From Nodularia sp. NIES-3585 (lineage in GTDB: Bacteria; Cyanobacteriota; Cyanobacteriia; Cyanobacteriales; Nostocaceae), in the NCBI RefSeq assembly GCF_002218065.1, contig NZ_BDUB01000001.1:1620711-1684710 (forward strand): a stretch of 64,000 nt of DNA, read 5' to 3'. Numbering within the stretch: the first letter of the stretch is position 1; each line of letters opens with the position of its first letter. Position numbers and translations under genes: made by a program. Below are positions 47,567 to 57,474 of this stretch, one piece after another. Below the pieces are notes generated by a model. The model saw only the letters and a list, made by a program, of their open reading frames with translations. It was not told where the DNA came from and did not search any database.

Positions 47567-48004
47567 TTGGTACTCCAAGTCAGTGTGGGTAGTTCACTCC
47601 AACTAAGTGATAGTCTGAAGTCGTTGTACATCAAGACAGCAAAAAAGCTGAAGGGAAGTGACCGAAGACAATTCATGGCAGAGGTGGTGAAGGGATGGGG
47701 ACGAGGAGGAGCAACAATAGCAGAACGAGAACTAGGATGGAATAGACGGACAATTCGGAAAGGGATGCAAGAGTTAGAGCATGGAATGTCGATAGCAGAC
47801 TCATTCCGACTCAGAGGCAGCAAACCAATTGAACATAGATTGCCAAACTTACTGGAAGATATACGCTCAATTGTAGAGCCACAAAGCCAAACAGACCCAA
47901 GTTTTGATATTACCCGCTTGTATACAAGACTATCAGCAGCGCAAGTTCGTCATCAGTTGATAGAAATCAAATCGAAGAGCAGATTTCCCGCTTACCAACT
48001 TTGA
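47567..48004 (+). pseudogene. N-terminal fragment of an ISAzo13-family transposase
   Basis: From about residue 14 the frame matches the start of ISAzo13 transposases: LSDSLKSLYIKTAKKLKGSDRRQFMAEVV, a helix-turn-helix (GWGRGGATIAERELGWNRRTIRKGMQEL) and EHRLPNLLEDIRSIVEPQSQTDPSF. It breaks off after AAQVRHQLIE, before the catalytic domain. The first 13 codons run through the tnpB-associated palindrome and are not original. Non-functional. Confidence 0.8.
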
Positions 48005-48074
48005 AAAAATGGTTTGTTGAAATCTTTTGTCGAAGTGACTAAACTTTTGGATCATTTTTTAGTTGGAACACTCT

Positions 48075-48482
48075 AAGCTCGACTTTATCCAAAATTAAGA
48101 ACTCGGTTTCCTTATCCGGCAAAAACCCTGGCTTCTTGGCAAATACTTTTTCCATATCACTGATTCTCGATGAAATTCAAAAATTACAACACCTACCCCA
48201 CAAAGGTTTCAGCGATACCAATCGCGTTGTGAAAAAAATGGATAAGGCTTGCACAAAATTGTAAAGATTCTTAAATAAGCCATTTCACACAAAGTATTGC
48301 GGTTTCTACGTTTCCGCTCCCTACAATGGACGCTACTAGATTATCTTGAGGACGATATTTTTTACAAAACCCTCTACTATTGATTGCTAAAATACTGTTT
48401 TATTTATAAACGTCGAGAGTCCCAGATCCCCGACTTCTTCAAGAAGTCGGGGATTTTTTTATTCGTAACTTATTTATGATTA
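48075..48482. other. gene-free region right of the nested IS, with hairpin
   Basis: A minus-strand remnant of a coding frame begins MEKVFAKKPGFLPDKETEFL at about 48155 and is cut off at the IS border, so the element probably landed in a small gene. At 48426-48454 a 14-bp perfect hairpin (ATCCCCGACTTCTT) followed by T7 would terminate plus-strand transcription; the same GTCGGGGAT hairpin is a frequent cyanobacterial repeat. Confidence 0.5.
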
Positions 48483-49118
48483 CTATATCTGACAAATAGC
48501 TTTTAAAACTTGTAATAATTCAACTGCACGGGGAGGTTCCATAAAATTTAATAATGGCATCAAGTGATAAATGGGAGGATTACTTTGTTCAATATAAACA
48601 AACTGATAACCTCTGCCATTAGTGGTTAAACCCCAAACAGATGTTTGATTATTTAAACTTTTATAAGCGTAGGTGAGCAGTTGGGGTAAGCCAGTTGATA
48701 TATCAATTTGACTATTTTTTGATTCAATTAAAAGTATCCAGAAATATACTTGGGATTTGGTATGTTTAGCTTTACTAATAGCTAAAATATCCATCCTGCC
48801 TTTAATTGTGGTGTCTTCATCTTCAACTTCAATATCAGCAATATCTTCTTCTAGGCGAATCTCGATGGGATAGCGATAAAATCCAGCTAATCTCAGCAAG
48901 GGTGCAAGTACAAGAAATTTCACCTGTCCTTCCGAAACTTTCCCAGATTGCAGGTAACGTTGAAAGTCATCTCTAATTTGCAGAAGTTCTTGGCGTTCTA
49001 CTTCGGTGAGAGGTTCTAGGGATAACAGAGGAGAAAATGAGTCCCTGTAATGTTCTTGAAAGCCAAACAGACGCTGTACATTTTCTAGAGATAAGTTACT
49101 AGCATTGAGAATTGTCAT
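48483..49118 (-). CDS. HsdR-N-like (type I restriction subunit-like) nuclease-fold protein (212 aa)
   Basis: Short cyanobacterial proteins of this type are labelled restriction endonuclease subunit R, though they lack the helicase part. The nuclease-like core appears as IEIRLEEDIADIEVEDED, then KGRMDILAISKAK and VYFWILLIESKNSQIDIS, giving Asp and Glu-X-Lys of a PD-(D/E)XK fold. It is a stand-alone protein without modification or specificity genes, so a restriction role is unproven. I choose the ATG giving MTILNASNLSLENVQRLF because GGAG precedes it. Confidence 0.75.
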   Translation of the reverse strand: MTILNASNLSLENVQRLFGFQEHYRDSFSPLLSLEPLTEVERQELLQIRDDFQRYLQSGKVSEGQVKFLVLAPLLRLAGFYRYPIEIRLEEDIADIEVEDEDTTIKGRMDILAISKAKHTKSQVYFWILLIESKNSQIDISTGLPQLLTYAYKSLNNQTSVWGLTTNGRGYQFVYIEQSNPPIYHLMPLLNFMEPPRAVELLQVLKAICQI

Positions 49119-49235
49119 TGATTTTTGCTCCATGTAAGTCTGGAATACTAAATTACATTCTAGTAGGTACAAAAATACTTTTTCCAAAACAATTGTAGAG
49201 ACGTTACATGGAACGTCTCTACTTTATCGAAGATG

Positions 49236-49823
49236 TCAATGTTGATGCACTTTTTCTAGTAACCAAATAGAAGCCACCGTACCAACAAAATGAGCCGCAA
49301 TACCATTGATGTTAGCTACTACTATGAACACATCCAGCGCTCGAATAATCTTGTTGGGGTCAGTAATTGCGACTCCAGGGGGTTGGGATACAGCTTTTGC
49401 TATTAACACACTGACGCTGATTCCTGCGCCTAAAATGGTGATGAGTATTCCTATTAAACTCACTAGAATACCCATGCGGATGGCTCTGGTTGTATCGGCT
49501 TTACTAGGATGCAGAGTAGGATTAATATTGCCTAATCGTCTACCTATGCGGGTGTAACGAAAATCCCAAAATACGCTAAAGAGTAATAATAAAATCCCAA
49601 TTATAGCCCAAATTACACCAATTCCTAAGCCTGGATTCGGTTGGTTAGCAAAATTACGACCAGTAGAAGCAAATAATAACAATAAGCCAGAAACCAGCGC
49701 TAATGCCAATTGTACCCACAACAGAACCCACCCTGTGAGACGAATTTGATGGGCAATTTTAGGTATTCTATTTCTATTATGGTGTGATGTTGCTAGCGAT
49801 CGCGTTTGTGTTTCTGGTTCCAT
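49236..49823 (-). CDS. DUF3611 family membrane protein (195 aa)
   Basis: Four to five hydrophobic helices with conserved phrases HQIRLTGWVLLWVQLALALVSG, FWDFRYTRIGRRL and NINGIAAHFVGTVASIWLLEKV define the cyanobacterial/plastid DUF3611 family of unknown function. The N-terminus is hydrophilic and probably cytosolic. It is monocistronic, divergent from the TspO-like gene. Confidence 0.8.
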   Translation of the reverse strand: MEPETQTRSLATSHHNRNRIPKIAHQIRLTGWVLLWVQLALALVSGLLLLFASTGRNFANQPNPGLGIGVIWAIIGILLLLFSVFWDFRYTRIGRRLGNINPTLHPSKADTTRAIRMGILVSLIGILITILGAGISVSVLIAKAVSQPPGVAITDPNKIIRALDVFIVVANINGIAAHFVGTVASIWLLEKVHQH

Positions 49824-50038
49824 ATTAATTTAAACTGTCCCCATAGCAAATAATATTTGCACAGCCCTAACTCATGCACCCACCCACAGACCGAATACCG
49901 CAAAATCTTGAGGAATAGATGAAATCAGTGAACAGTTATCAAACTCTAGGACGATGAGAAATAAGTCAAAAATTGACATAATATTCTGATAAAGCATGAT
50001 ATTTAAGAATATGCAGCTAATGGCAAAGAATAAACAGC

Positions 50039-50512
50039 ATGATTAAATCGTGGATGGTAATTGGGGGTGTGGCTTTTGTAATTGCTTTGGCGGCTAATTT
50101 GATTACGCCAAGCGATATCCAGTGGTTTAAGCGCTTACAAAGACCCAGATGGTTAACTATTGAAGGGGCGATTCCGATTATTTGGACTGTAATCTTTATT
50201 TGCGGTGCTTGGTCAGCTTATATTGTTTGGGAAAGTAATCCAGGAACTACAAAAACTGGGCTAATTATGGGTTTATACTTACTATTAGAAATAGTTACTA
50301 TCGCCTATACACCTGTCATGTTTAGGTTGCGTAGTCTGCGAGTGGGGACAATCTTGGGCGGTACAGGTTTTGTAATTTGTCTAATATTAACACTTGCCAT
50401 TTTACCAATTTCTACTTCCGCAGCACTGTTGTTAGTTCCCTATTTACTATGGAGTCCCATTGGTACTTATACGACTTGGCAAATGACTAAACTCAATCCT
50501 CAAGATGCGTAA
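50039..50512 (+). CDS. TspO/MBR-like membrane protein (157 aa)
   Basis: Five membrane helices and the phrases LQRPRWLTIEGAIPIIWTVIFICGAWSAYIVWE and LLVPYLLWSPIGTYTTWQM resemble divergent cyanobacterial TspO/MBR proteins, which bind tetrapyrroles or sense stress. The tryptophan-rich loops of typical TspO are only partly present, so the assignment is moderate. The 3' end overlaps the convergent PAP/fibrillin gene by 20 bp. Confidence 0.75.
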   Translation: MIKSWMVIGGVAFVIALAANLITPSDIQWFKRLQRPRWLTIEGAIPIIWTVIFICGAWSAYIVWESNPGTTKTGLIMGLYLLLEIVTIAYTPVMFRLRSLRVGTILGGTGFVICLILTLAILPISTSAALLLVPYLLWSPIGTYTTWQMTKLNPQDA

Positions 50513-51155
50513 AATTTTCAGGTAAATCATCAGCTTTACTCAAAATGAATAAGCTACCATCTCCGCCACGTCCAATTCTGAAACTTTCATCTAAATAAGT
50601 AATATCAAGAGTAGGAACTCTACCTTGGGGATTATTAGCAGGAACTACTTTAAAGGGGTTAAGTTGGGGAGTGTCAAAGCCAAAAATCTTCTGAATGGAT
50701 AGATAGCGTTTGTCAAAATTTACATTGATGCGTTGATTCGGTAAAGGCGATAAATTATCTGTGGCTGGTGCAAAACTAGCTGTGACTTTCACATATCCCG
50801 AAACTATTCCCAGAGGATGTTTCACAAAAGCCAAGTTGAAAAATAGTGTATTGGTAACATCAATTACCTGATAAACTTCACCCAACTGTAATCCTAATGG
50901 TAGGGAATCTAAAGAACGGATTTCTCTAGCTGTCGAGTATAGCAATTTCCAAGCACCATTGAGTAGAGAAATAGCATTTAAGAGTGGTTGGGGATGAGGA
51001 TTAGAATTTTCTAGTTCCGTGGTTAATTGGGCGATTTCTGCGGCTGAGGTTTTGTCTAGCTTCAAATCTGTGAGAGGAGAACTGAGATTGCTTTTAGTTT
51101 GCATCTCCTCTAGGGAAGCCTGTAATTTTTGCTTTAATGAAAGTGGATTATTCAA
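50493..51155 (-). CDS. PAP/fibrillin family protein (220 aa)
   Basis: Plastoglobulin-like lipid-associated proteins sit at thylakoids and protect photosystem II in stress. The family signature NAISLLNGAWKLLYSTAREIRSLDSLPLGLQLGEVYQVID is shortened here to its key: LLNGAWKLLYST and the later LDITYLDESFRIGRGGDGSLFIL. It starts 2 bp after the stop of the dipeptidase gene, so both are likely one operon. Confidence 0.88.
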   Translation of the reverse strand: MNNPLSLKQKLQASLEEMQTKSNLSSPLTDLKLDKTSAAEIAQLTTELENSNPHPQPLLNAISLLNGAWKLLYSTAREIRSLDSLPLGLQLGEVYQVIDVTNTLFFNLAFVKHPLGIVSGYVKVTASFAPATDNLSPLPNQRINVNFDKRYLSIQKIFGFDTPQLNPFKVVPANNPQGRVPTLDITYLDESFRIGRGGDGSLFILSKADDLPENFTHLED

Positions 51156-51157
51156 GG

Positions 51158-51868
51158 TTAAAATATTTTCCGACCATAACGTGCATTTAAAGGATGAGCC
51201 GGATTACTTTGATTATACAACCAAGCCCACATCTGATCACCAAAGGAAAAATGCCACCATTCTCTAGGGTTGCGTTGGAATCCAGCTTTTAACATGACAT
51301 CATGTAATAATTGCCGATGAGCGTGATATTGTGGTGCATCTGGGTGGTCACTATTGGCATAATAATGGGGATGCGATCGCTCTGACAATTCATCAATGGG
51401 CGAACCCATATCAACTATTTCCCCAGCATCATTTACCAAAGTCACATCTACAGCAGCACCCGTACTGTGGGGAGGGGGAGTTTTTTCATCCCAACTGGGT
51501 ACAGCCCAAATTTCATAAACTGACTCCCAAATCTCTTGGCGTTGCTTGGGTGATAACTCCGCTTCAGTCAAACCCTGCTGTTCTAACGCTTGGGCAAAAC
51601 TGTAATCTACCATAAACTGTTGTACAGCCACAGGGCGATAAGCATCAAAAATTTGGATATACCAATGAGGATGCAGTTCTTGTAGGTAATTTTGGGCTTG
51701 AATTAAATTTTTTACCACACTGTCGCGCAAATAATAAGGTGAATATTCCCCATATTTCGCACCGAGTTTTGCATAAGGATGGGGAGATTCTACTGCAAAT
51801 AATTCCAAAGGAATCTGGACTAACAGTTCACCACATTCGACGATAGGTGTTTGGTGATAAGGCCTCAT
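51158..51868 (-). CDS. D-alanyl-D-alanine dipeptidase-like, M15 family (236 aa)
   Basis: A zinc peptidase of the VanX/DdpX type. Zinc ligands are in PPPHSTGAAVDVTLV (His, Asp) and REWWHFSF (Glu catalytic, His). IQIFDAYRPVAVQQFM gives the substrate arginine. No signal peptide is seen, so it is probably cytosolic and recycles D-Ala-D-Ala from cell wall; vancomycin resistance is not implied, since vanH and vanA partners are missing. First gene of an operon with the PAP/fibrillin gene. Confidence 0.92.
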   Translation of the reverse strand: MRPYHQTPIVECGELLVQIPLELFAVESPHPYAKLGAKYGEYSPYYLRDSVVKNLIQAQNYLQELHPHWYIQIFDAYRPVAVQQFMVDYSFAQALEQQGLTEAELSPKQRQEIWESVYEIWAVPSWDEKTPPPHSTGAAVDVTLVNDAGEIVDMGSPIDELSERSHPHYYANSDHPDAPQYHAHRQLLHDVMLKAGFQRNPREWWHFSFGDQMWAWLYNQSNPAHPLNARYGRKIF

Positions 51869-51894
51869 AAGTTTCGAGCAAATTTATATAATAA

Positions 51895-52302
51895 TCATAC
51901 CCCCCTCTCCTTAATAAGGAGAGGGGCTGGGGGTGAGGTTCTTAAATCTCGTATATACTGAGCAATACTTTCTAAAACACCAGACAAATTCCCATAAACA
52001 TCATTATTAGTAAATCTAATAAACTTAATTCCTACTGATTCCATAAACTCTTGTTTTGCCTGATCATATTCAGCAGCGCCATCTTGAAAATGACTATCAC
52101 CATCAATTTCTATAGCTAATTTCAACTCGGCGCTGTAAAAATCTATAACAAACCTATCCACACTATATTGTCTGCGAAACTTGCAGTTTTCCAATTGTCT
52201 ATCTCTAATGTTATGCCAAATAACTTTCTCAGCTTTGGTGATATTTTGGCGTAACACTCGCCTTTTTTCTAGTTCACTATTTTTGTTATAAAGTTTATTC
52301 AT
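51895..52302 (-). CDS. DUF559 (Vsr-like) endonuclease domain protein (135 aa)
   Basis: The fold relates to very-short-patch repair nucleases. EKVIWHNIRDRQLENCKFRRQYSVDRFVIDFYS contains the first acidic residue, and LKLAIEIDGDSHFQ the Glu-X-Asp metal site. DUF559 proteins are common in cyanobacteria and their role is unclear. The C-terminus (TSPPAPLLIKERGV) comes from an intergenic GC-rich repeat into which the reading frame has extended, so the original stop was lost or the repeat inserted there. Confidence 0.85.
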   Translation of the reverse strand: MNKLYNKNSELEKRRVLRQNITKAEKVIWHNIRDRQLENCKFRRQYSVDRFVIDFYSAELKLAIEIDGDSHFQDGAAEYDQAKQEFMESVGIKFIRFTNNDVYGNLSGVLESIAQYIRDLRTSPPAPLLIKERGV

Positions 52303-52531
52303 TTGAACTTGAGTATTTTAAAAGTGGTATAAATTCCAGTCCCCTCTCCTTGTGAAGGAGAAAGGGTATGATTACGCGCTAAATTATTTTAAAAGTGGTA
52401 TAAACTCCAGTCCCCTCTCCTTACTAAGGAGAGGGTTAGGGGGAGGTTCTTGACTTTATATTACCTTTCAAAGAACCTCACCCCCAGCCCCTCTCCTTGT
52501 GAAGGAGAGGGGGGTATGATTACGCGCTAAA
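52303..52531. repeat. cluster of direct repeats reaching into the metH 3' end
   Basis: A segment of about 44 bp (CCCTCTCCTTGTGAAGGAG, then GGTATGATTACGCGCTAA) occurs at 52340-52383 and again at 52488-52531, where its end is the last codons of metH. Another unit (AAAAGTGGTATAAA.TCCAG) occurs at 52317 and 52389. The G-rich hairpins with CTCCTT-AAGGAG stems lie within. The arrangement looks like a stepwise tandem duplication. Confidence 0.75.
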
Positions 52532-55500
52532 GTATTTCGCTACCGGGTGATAAGCAATAATCGCTGTTGTAGACTGTTCTGGATAAATTTGCTCACTTTC
52601 ATCCATATACAGATTAATTCTGTCAGCCCCCAACAAATCTAACTGCTTGTACTGGTCTTGAATATTCGGACAAGCCGGATAGCCAAAACTATACCGTGAA
52701 CCTTGATAACGCTGTGCCAAAATATCCCGAATATTATCCGGTTCATCAGCACCAAAACCCAACTCCCGGCGAATCCTGGCGTGAGTCCACTCTGCTAACG
52801 CCTCAGCTACCTGCACAGCCAAACCGTGGAAATACAGATAATCAGTGTATAGATTATCAGCAAACAACTTTTGAGCAAACTCCGTGGCAATATTCCCCAC
52901 AGTCACCGCCTGCATCGGGAACACATCAATCACCCCCGAATCCTTCGGCGCAAAGTAATCTGCAATACACAGCCGCCTCAAAGACCTCTGTCGGGGAAAC
53001 TCAAAACTTGCTCTTACCTTTGCGTTCTCTGCGCCTCTGTGGTTAGGATCATAAACATACAAAGTATTCCCCTCAGACTGACAGGGAAAATACCCATAAA
53101 CCACCTGCGGATGTAACAGATTCTCCTCAATTACCCTTTGCTTCCAACCCTCCAAAATCGGATGCACCGTCTCAGCCAAAAAAGCCTGATATTCCTCCTT
53201 AGACTGTTCCTTCGGCTTGCGGAATTGCCATTGTCCAGCAATCAAAGCCTGCAAATCCAAATGCCAAAGTATTTCCTCAATGGGAATATCGTCAGGCGTT
53301 AATAACTGACTTCCCCAGAAAGGCGGCGTAGGACGTTGAATATCTATCGCCACAGCTTCAGAACGGCGGGTATCTGGGGGGAGTGGGGAGTGGGGAGTGG
53401 GGAGTGGGGCTTCTTCTGTAATCACTTCGCTGGTAATTTCGGCTTCATCTGTGACGACTTCATCCAAAAATCCCTGGAAATCATCCCAGTTATTACCAGC
53501 CTTAGCTGGCATTAATTTATCCATGAAGTGTAAATCAGAAAAAGCATCTTTACCATAAACCACCTTACCTTTATAGGTGTTTTGGCAATCTTGATGCACA
53601 AACTTAGGAGTTAACGCTGCACCACCTAGAATTACAGGAACGGTAATTCCTTTTTCGTTAAACGCTTGCAAATTGTCCTTCATAAAAGCAGTGGACTTCA
53701 CCAACAACCCACTCATGGCAATACAATCAGCTTTATGCTCTTCGTAAGCTTGGATGATATTTTCCACCGGCTGCTTAATGCCGAGATTAATTACCCTATA
53801 GCCGTTGTTAGTTAAGATAATATCCACCAAGTTTTTACCAATGTCATGGACATCACCCTTAACCGTGGCAATGATAAAGGTTCCTTTGCCATTGCTATCA
53901 GTTTCTGACTTTTCCATGAATGGTTCTAAATATGCAACCGCCGTTTTCATGGTTTCCGCAGACTGCAATACAAAGGGTAGTTGCATTTGTCCGGAACCGA
54001 ATAATTCCCCAACCACTTTCATCCCATCCAGAAGAAATGTGTTTATAATCTGTAAGGGCGGATATTGTTCTAAAGCTTGTGTCAGGAGTTTCTCTAAACC
54101 AATGCGTTCGCCGTCGATGATATGACGTTTGAGGCGTTCTTCTAGGGGGAGACTTTCATCAACACCTTTGTCGCGTTTAGTTGTTACCCCTTCAAATAAA
54201 GTGGTAAGTTCTCCTAAAGGATCATAAACGCAGACATCACCATCAAATTTTCGTCGGTCATAAATCAAATCGAGACAAACTTTTTGATGCTTGTCTTCAA
54301 TTTTAGATAACGGTAAAATTTTGTTAGGGCTGACAATGGCGGCATCCATTCCGGCTTGCATGGCTTCATGCAAAAACATTGAGTTGAGGACAACTCTGGA
54401 TGCAGGATTTAAACCAAAGGAAATATTCGATATCCCCAAGATTACATGACAACCGGGTAATTCTTGGCGAATCCGCCGAATTGACTCAACGGTGGCTTTA
54501 CCATTAGCTCGGTCTTCTTCAATCCCAGTAGAAATTGGTAGAGCTAAAGTATCAAAGAATATTTCTGTGGGCGGGATACCATGTTCTACAGCTTGACGAT
54601 AGGCGCGTTGGGCAATTTGAAACTTTCTCTCGGCTGTCCGTGCCATCCCATCTTCGTCTATAGTACCAATGACTATACCCGCGCCGTGTGTTTTCGCTAA
54701 GTCCAAGACTTTCAGAAAACGTGGTTCGCCGTCTTCGTAATTGGTAGAGTTGAGCAAACACTTACCGCCGGCTACCTTTAAACCCGCCTCCATTTTTTCC
54801 CATTCTGTGGAGTCCAGCATTAACGGCAGTGTGACATTATTGACGATGCGCGAAACCAGTTCGTGCATATCATGTACACCGTTACGTCCCACATAATCGA
54901 CGTTGACATCTAGGATATGTGCGCCTTCTTTGACTTGCGCCCTGGCCATTGATACCAAGCCGTCCCAGTCTTCTGCATTCAGCAAATCACGGCACTTTTT
55001 GGAACCACTGGCGTTGAGACGTTCACCGACGATTAAGAAGGAGTTATCTTGGTCGTAAGGCTGAGTGGAATAAATTGATGCTGCGGCTGGTTCTAAACTA
55101 TGCTGTCTGATTTTTGGCTTCAGCGTTTTGGCAAGTTCTGCTAATTGTTGAATGTGTTCTGGACGTGTCCCACAGCAACCCCCAATCACTTGGACACCCA
55201 AATCTTCAACAAAATGCATTAAAGACATCCGCAATTCCATTGGAGTCAAGCGGTAATGTGCTTGTCCGCCGACGTTCTCTGGTAAACCTGCGTTGGGAAT
55301 ACAAGAGACAATGAATGGTGAATGTTCGGACAGATATTTGATATGCGGTTTCATCAAGTCTGGGCCTGTGGCACAGTTTAAACCAAGGATATCTATGGGA
55401 TATGGGGCTAATATTGTCAGGACAGCGCTGATTTCTGAACCGACAAGCATTGTTCCCATGCTTTCCATCGTTACAGATACCATTAATGGGCGACGTTCCC

Positions 55501-56056
55501 CTTTTTTGGCAAAAACTTCTTCTATACCATTCAATGCGGCTTTGATTTGCAGCACGTCTTGGCAAGTTTCTACGAGGAATAAATCCACACCGCCATCAAA
55601 TAGGGCTTCGGCTTGTTCGGCGAAGTTGGCTTTGAGGGTGTCAAAGTCAATGTGTCCCAAGGTGGGAAGTTTGGTTGTGGGACCCAGGGAACCGGCGACA
55701 AATCTCGGTTTTTCTGGGGTAGAAAATTCGGCGGCGACGCGCTTGGCTATTTCTACGGCTGTTTTGTTGAGATAATAGGTTTGGTCTGCTAGGTCATATT
55801 CTGCTAAGACTATGGATGTTGCGCCGAAGGTGTCTGTTTCGATGACATCAGCACCGGCGGCGAGAAAGTTGCGGTGAACTGTGGCAACGGCTTCGGGGTT
55901 GGTGTGGACGAGGTATTCGTTACAACCTTCGTATTGTGGACCTCCGAAATCTTCCGCTGTGAGGTTTTGCGTTTGTAGATTGGTTCCCATTGCACCGTCA
56001 AAGACGAGGACTGGGCGATTTGGACTATGTAAATGTTCTAGGAACGGATGAGTCAT
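52520..56056 (-). CDS. metH: cobalamin-dependent methionine synthase (1178 aa)
   Basis: MetH methylates homocysteine with methyl-tetrahydrofolate through B12. The homocysteine domain (residues 1-330) has [11 protein letters not shown] and zinc cysteines in GLNCATG and [12 protein letters not shown]. The pterin domain (340-630) has [16 protein letters not shown], and [12 protein letters not shown] near its end. The B12 domain (660-870) has [19 protein letters not shown], with the cobalt-binding histidine. The reactivation domain (930-1178) has [15 protein letters not shown] and [10 protein letters not shown]. Between B12 and reactivation domains is a Pro-rich linker made by an STRR repeat. Complete; length is normal. 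Confidence 0.98.
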   Translation of the reverse strand: MTHPFLEHLHSPNRPVLVFDGAMGTNLQTQNLTAEDFGGPQYEGCNEYLVHTNPEAVATVHRNFLAAGADVIETDTFGATSIVLAEYDLADQTYYLNKTAVEIAKRVAAEFSTPEKPRFVAGSLGPTTKLPTLGHIDFDTLKANFAEQAEALFDGGVDLFLVETCQDVLQIKAALNGIEEVFAKKGERRPLMVSVTMESMGTMLVGSEISAVLTILAPYPIDILGLNCATGPDLMKPHIKYLSEHSPFIVSCIPNAGLPENVGGQAHYRLTPMELRMSLMHFVEDLGVQVIGGCCGTRPEHIQQLAELAKTLKPKIRQHSLEPAAASIYSTQPYDQDNSFLIVGERLNASGSKKCRDLLNAEDWDGLVSMARAQVKEGAHILDVNVDYVGRNGVHDMHELVSRIVNNVTLPLMLDSTEWEKMEAGLKVAGGKCLLNSTNYEDGEPRFLKVLDLAKTHGAGIVIGTIDEDGMARTAERKFQIAQRAYRQAVEHGIPPTEIFFDTLALPISTGIEEDRANGKATVESIRRIRQELPGCHVILGISNISFGLNPASRVVLNSMFLHEAMQAGMDAAIVSPNKILPLSKIEDKHQKVCLDLIYDRRKFDGDVCVYDPLGELTTLFEGVTTKRDKGVDESLPLEERLKRHIIDGERIGLEKLLTQALEQYPPLQIINTFLLDGMKVVGELFGSGQMQLPFVLQSAETMKTAVAYLEPFMEKSETDSNGKGTFIIATVKGDVHDIGKNLVDIILTNNGYRVINLGIKQPVENIIQAYEEHKADCIAMSGLLVKSTAFMKDNLQAFNEKGITVPVILGGAALTPKFVHQDCQNTYKGKVVYGKDAFSDLHFMDKLMPAKAGNNWDDFQGFLDEVVTDEAEITSEVITEEAPLPTPHSPLPPDTRRSEAVAIDIQRPTPPFWGSQLLTPDDIPIEEILWHLDLQALIAGQWQFRKPKEQSKEEYQAFLAETVHPILEGWKQRVIEENLLHPQVVYGYFPCQSEGNTLYVYDPNHRGAENAKVRASFEFPRQRSLRRLCIADYFAPKDSGVIDVFPMQAVTVGNIATEFAQKLFADNLYTDYLYFHGLAVQVAEALAEWTHARIRRELGFGADEPDNIRDILAQRYQGSRYSFGYPACPNIQDQYKQLDLLGADRINLYMDESEQIYPEQSTTAIIAYHPVAKYFSA
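53379..53406. repeat. STRR heptamer tract inside the metH coding region
   Basis: Four units of GGGAGTG lie in frame and give the linker [14 protein letters not shown] (around residues 884-895). The same unit forms the tract upstream of psbD. The tract does not break the reading frame. Confidence 0.9.
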
Positions 56057-56184
56057 ATTTTCCTACATCGGTCTTGTAGTTTTCTATTTTATTATTTTCC
56101 CAAATTGTCTGCTTTTTATGAGGGTTTGGTGGATTTGTTGCACGCAGAGGCGCAGAGGCGCGGAGAAGAGGAGTTGAGAAGAGA

Positions 56185-57474
56185 TTATTTGAATATTAAA
56201 TCTAAGCGCTGTTGGGTGATTTTTAGGGCTTGTTCTGGGGTGTTTTGACTGAGTAATACTGATTCTATGGCTCGACCTAAGCTGTCGGATATGCGATTAT
56301 AACCGGGAAAGATGGGACGCGATCGCCCGTGTTCGGCTTGGTCTAAAAATACTTGCACGGGTGGCAATTTCTTGACAAATTCTCGATATTGTGGGTCTTG
56401 GCGAGATTTCAAGTTAATTGGTAAGTAGCCTGTTCCTAATGCTAGTTCTGTCTGAAATTCTGCACTCATGGCATACTCGGCAAAGGTGAAGGCTGCTTGT
56501 TCTCTTTCTGGTGTGGTTTTGAATAAGAATAAGTTTTCACCGCCGACGCTGGTAGCGGGTTCTTGATTCACGGGAATGGGGAATACGCCGAAGTCTACGC
56601 CACTGGTGGTAAATTCTCCTAGACTCCAGGGGCCTGTGACTTGCATGGCGACGTTACCGGCGATTAAGTCACCTGTTTCATAGCCTCTTTCGGGACTGGA
56701 TAAAATAGCGGAACCATCGTCAATCAGATTACGCCAAAATTGCAAAGCGGCGATCGCACCGGCATTATCTTCTAACATCACGGCTGCTGCATTCTGCCCT
56801 TCTCCGTTCACCAATTCGCCGCCGCTACTCCACATAAATGGTAGCCAGGTGAAAACTGTAAATTCTCCTTTCCCTAATGGCAAAAACATTCCATACTGAT
56901 TGATGCGACCATCGCCATTGGTATCACGAGTTAATTTTTTGGCAACTTCCCGAAACTGTTCCCAAGTTCTGGGTAATTCGGTAATTCCGGCGGCTTGAAA
57001 TAAACTGGGACGGTAATAGACAGCGACATTATTTGTGGCAAATGGCACAGACCAAAGTTTTCCCTGGTATTCCATTGATTCAAACAAAGCGGGGTCAATT
57101 TCGGCTTTGACAGGAGAATTTTCTAGTTTTTCATCTAAAGGAATTAAAGCTTGCAGTTCGACTAATTGACCCGCAATGGTGGGGTTATACCATAATAAAT
57201 CTGGCGGTGCATTGCCCACAACTGCGGCTAAAATTTTCGGCGTTTGCTGGTCTTGTTGTCCAGCATAAAGAGATTCTACTTGAATATTCGGGTGAGTTTG
57301 ATTAAATTTATCGACCAGATTTTGTAAGATATCTCGATTTGGTGGTGGGTTCACACCTTGCCATAAGGTCAAATGAATTACTCCTGTTTCTCCTGTCCGT
57401 ATAGTTTGGCATCCACCTAAAGCTAGTATGCCCACTAGCAGTAACAGCAGTAAACTTTTAAAGTAGTACTGCAC
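56185..57474 (-). CDS. sugar-binding lipoprotein of an ABC transporter (about 429 aa)
   Basis: The lipobox LALGGC gives a membrane-anchored periplasmic binding protein. VIHLTLWQGVNPPPNRDILQNLVDKFNQTHPNIQVE, NAPPDLLWYNPTIAGQLVEL and VGGENLFLFKTT are typical of family 1 solute-binding proteins. I prefer the GTG start giving VQYYFKSLLLLLLVGILALGGC, a signal of normal length, to the ATG 33 codons upstream. No permease lies beside it. It could serve the MalFG-type pair at 26133-27877 or another transporter. Confidence 0.9.
   Translation of the reverse strand: MQYYFKSLLLLLLVGILALGGCQTIRTGETGVIHLTLWQGVNPPPNRDILQNLVDKFNQTHPNIQVESLYAGQQDQQTPKILAAVVGNAPPDLLWYNPTIAGQLVELQALIPLDEKLENSPVKAEIDPALFESMEYQGKLWSVPFATNNVAVYYRPSLFQAAGITELPRTWEQFREVAKKLTRDTNGDGRINQYGMFLPLGKGEFTVFTWLPFMWSSGGELVNGEGQNAAAVMLEDNAGAIAALQFWRNLIDDGSAILSSPERGYETGDLIAGNVAMQVTGPWSLGEFTTSGVDFGVFPIPVNQEPATSVGGENLFLFKTTPEREQAAFTFAEYAMSAEFQTELALGTGYLPINLKSRQDPQYREFVKKLPPVQVFLDQAEHGRSRPIFPGYNRISDSLGRAIESVLLSQNTPEQALKITQQRLDLIFK

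Larger units (their letters stand above)
46991..48074 (+). mobile_element. decayed ISAzo13-type element carrying an IS200/IS605 tnpB fragment
   Basis: The edges are 30-bp inverted repeats with only four differences, including a perfect inner 16-mer AAAAAATGATCCAAAA. Inside are a C-terminal tnpB fragment followed by a palindrome, then the N-terminal part of an ISAzo13-type transposase that runs out about 60 bp before the right end. The simplest reading is an ISAzo13 element that received an IS605-type insertion near its left end and lost the second half of its own transposase. Confidence 0.7.

Noticed and set aside
47049-48004. A functional TnpB or CAST-like system linked to the CRISPR array
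   Set aside because: TnpB lacks its first RuvC aspartate and N-terminal half, no Tns genes exist in the window, and the array is 18 kb away.
52696-53116. Plus-strand ORFs of 116 and 81 aa opposite metH
   Set aside because: They are antisense shadows of the conserved reactivation domain of metH.
55293-55775. 160-aa plus-strand ORF opposite metH
   Set aside because: Antisense to the homocysteine-binding domain, no ribosome site and no recognisable protein features.
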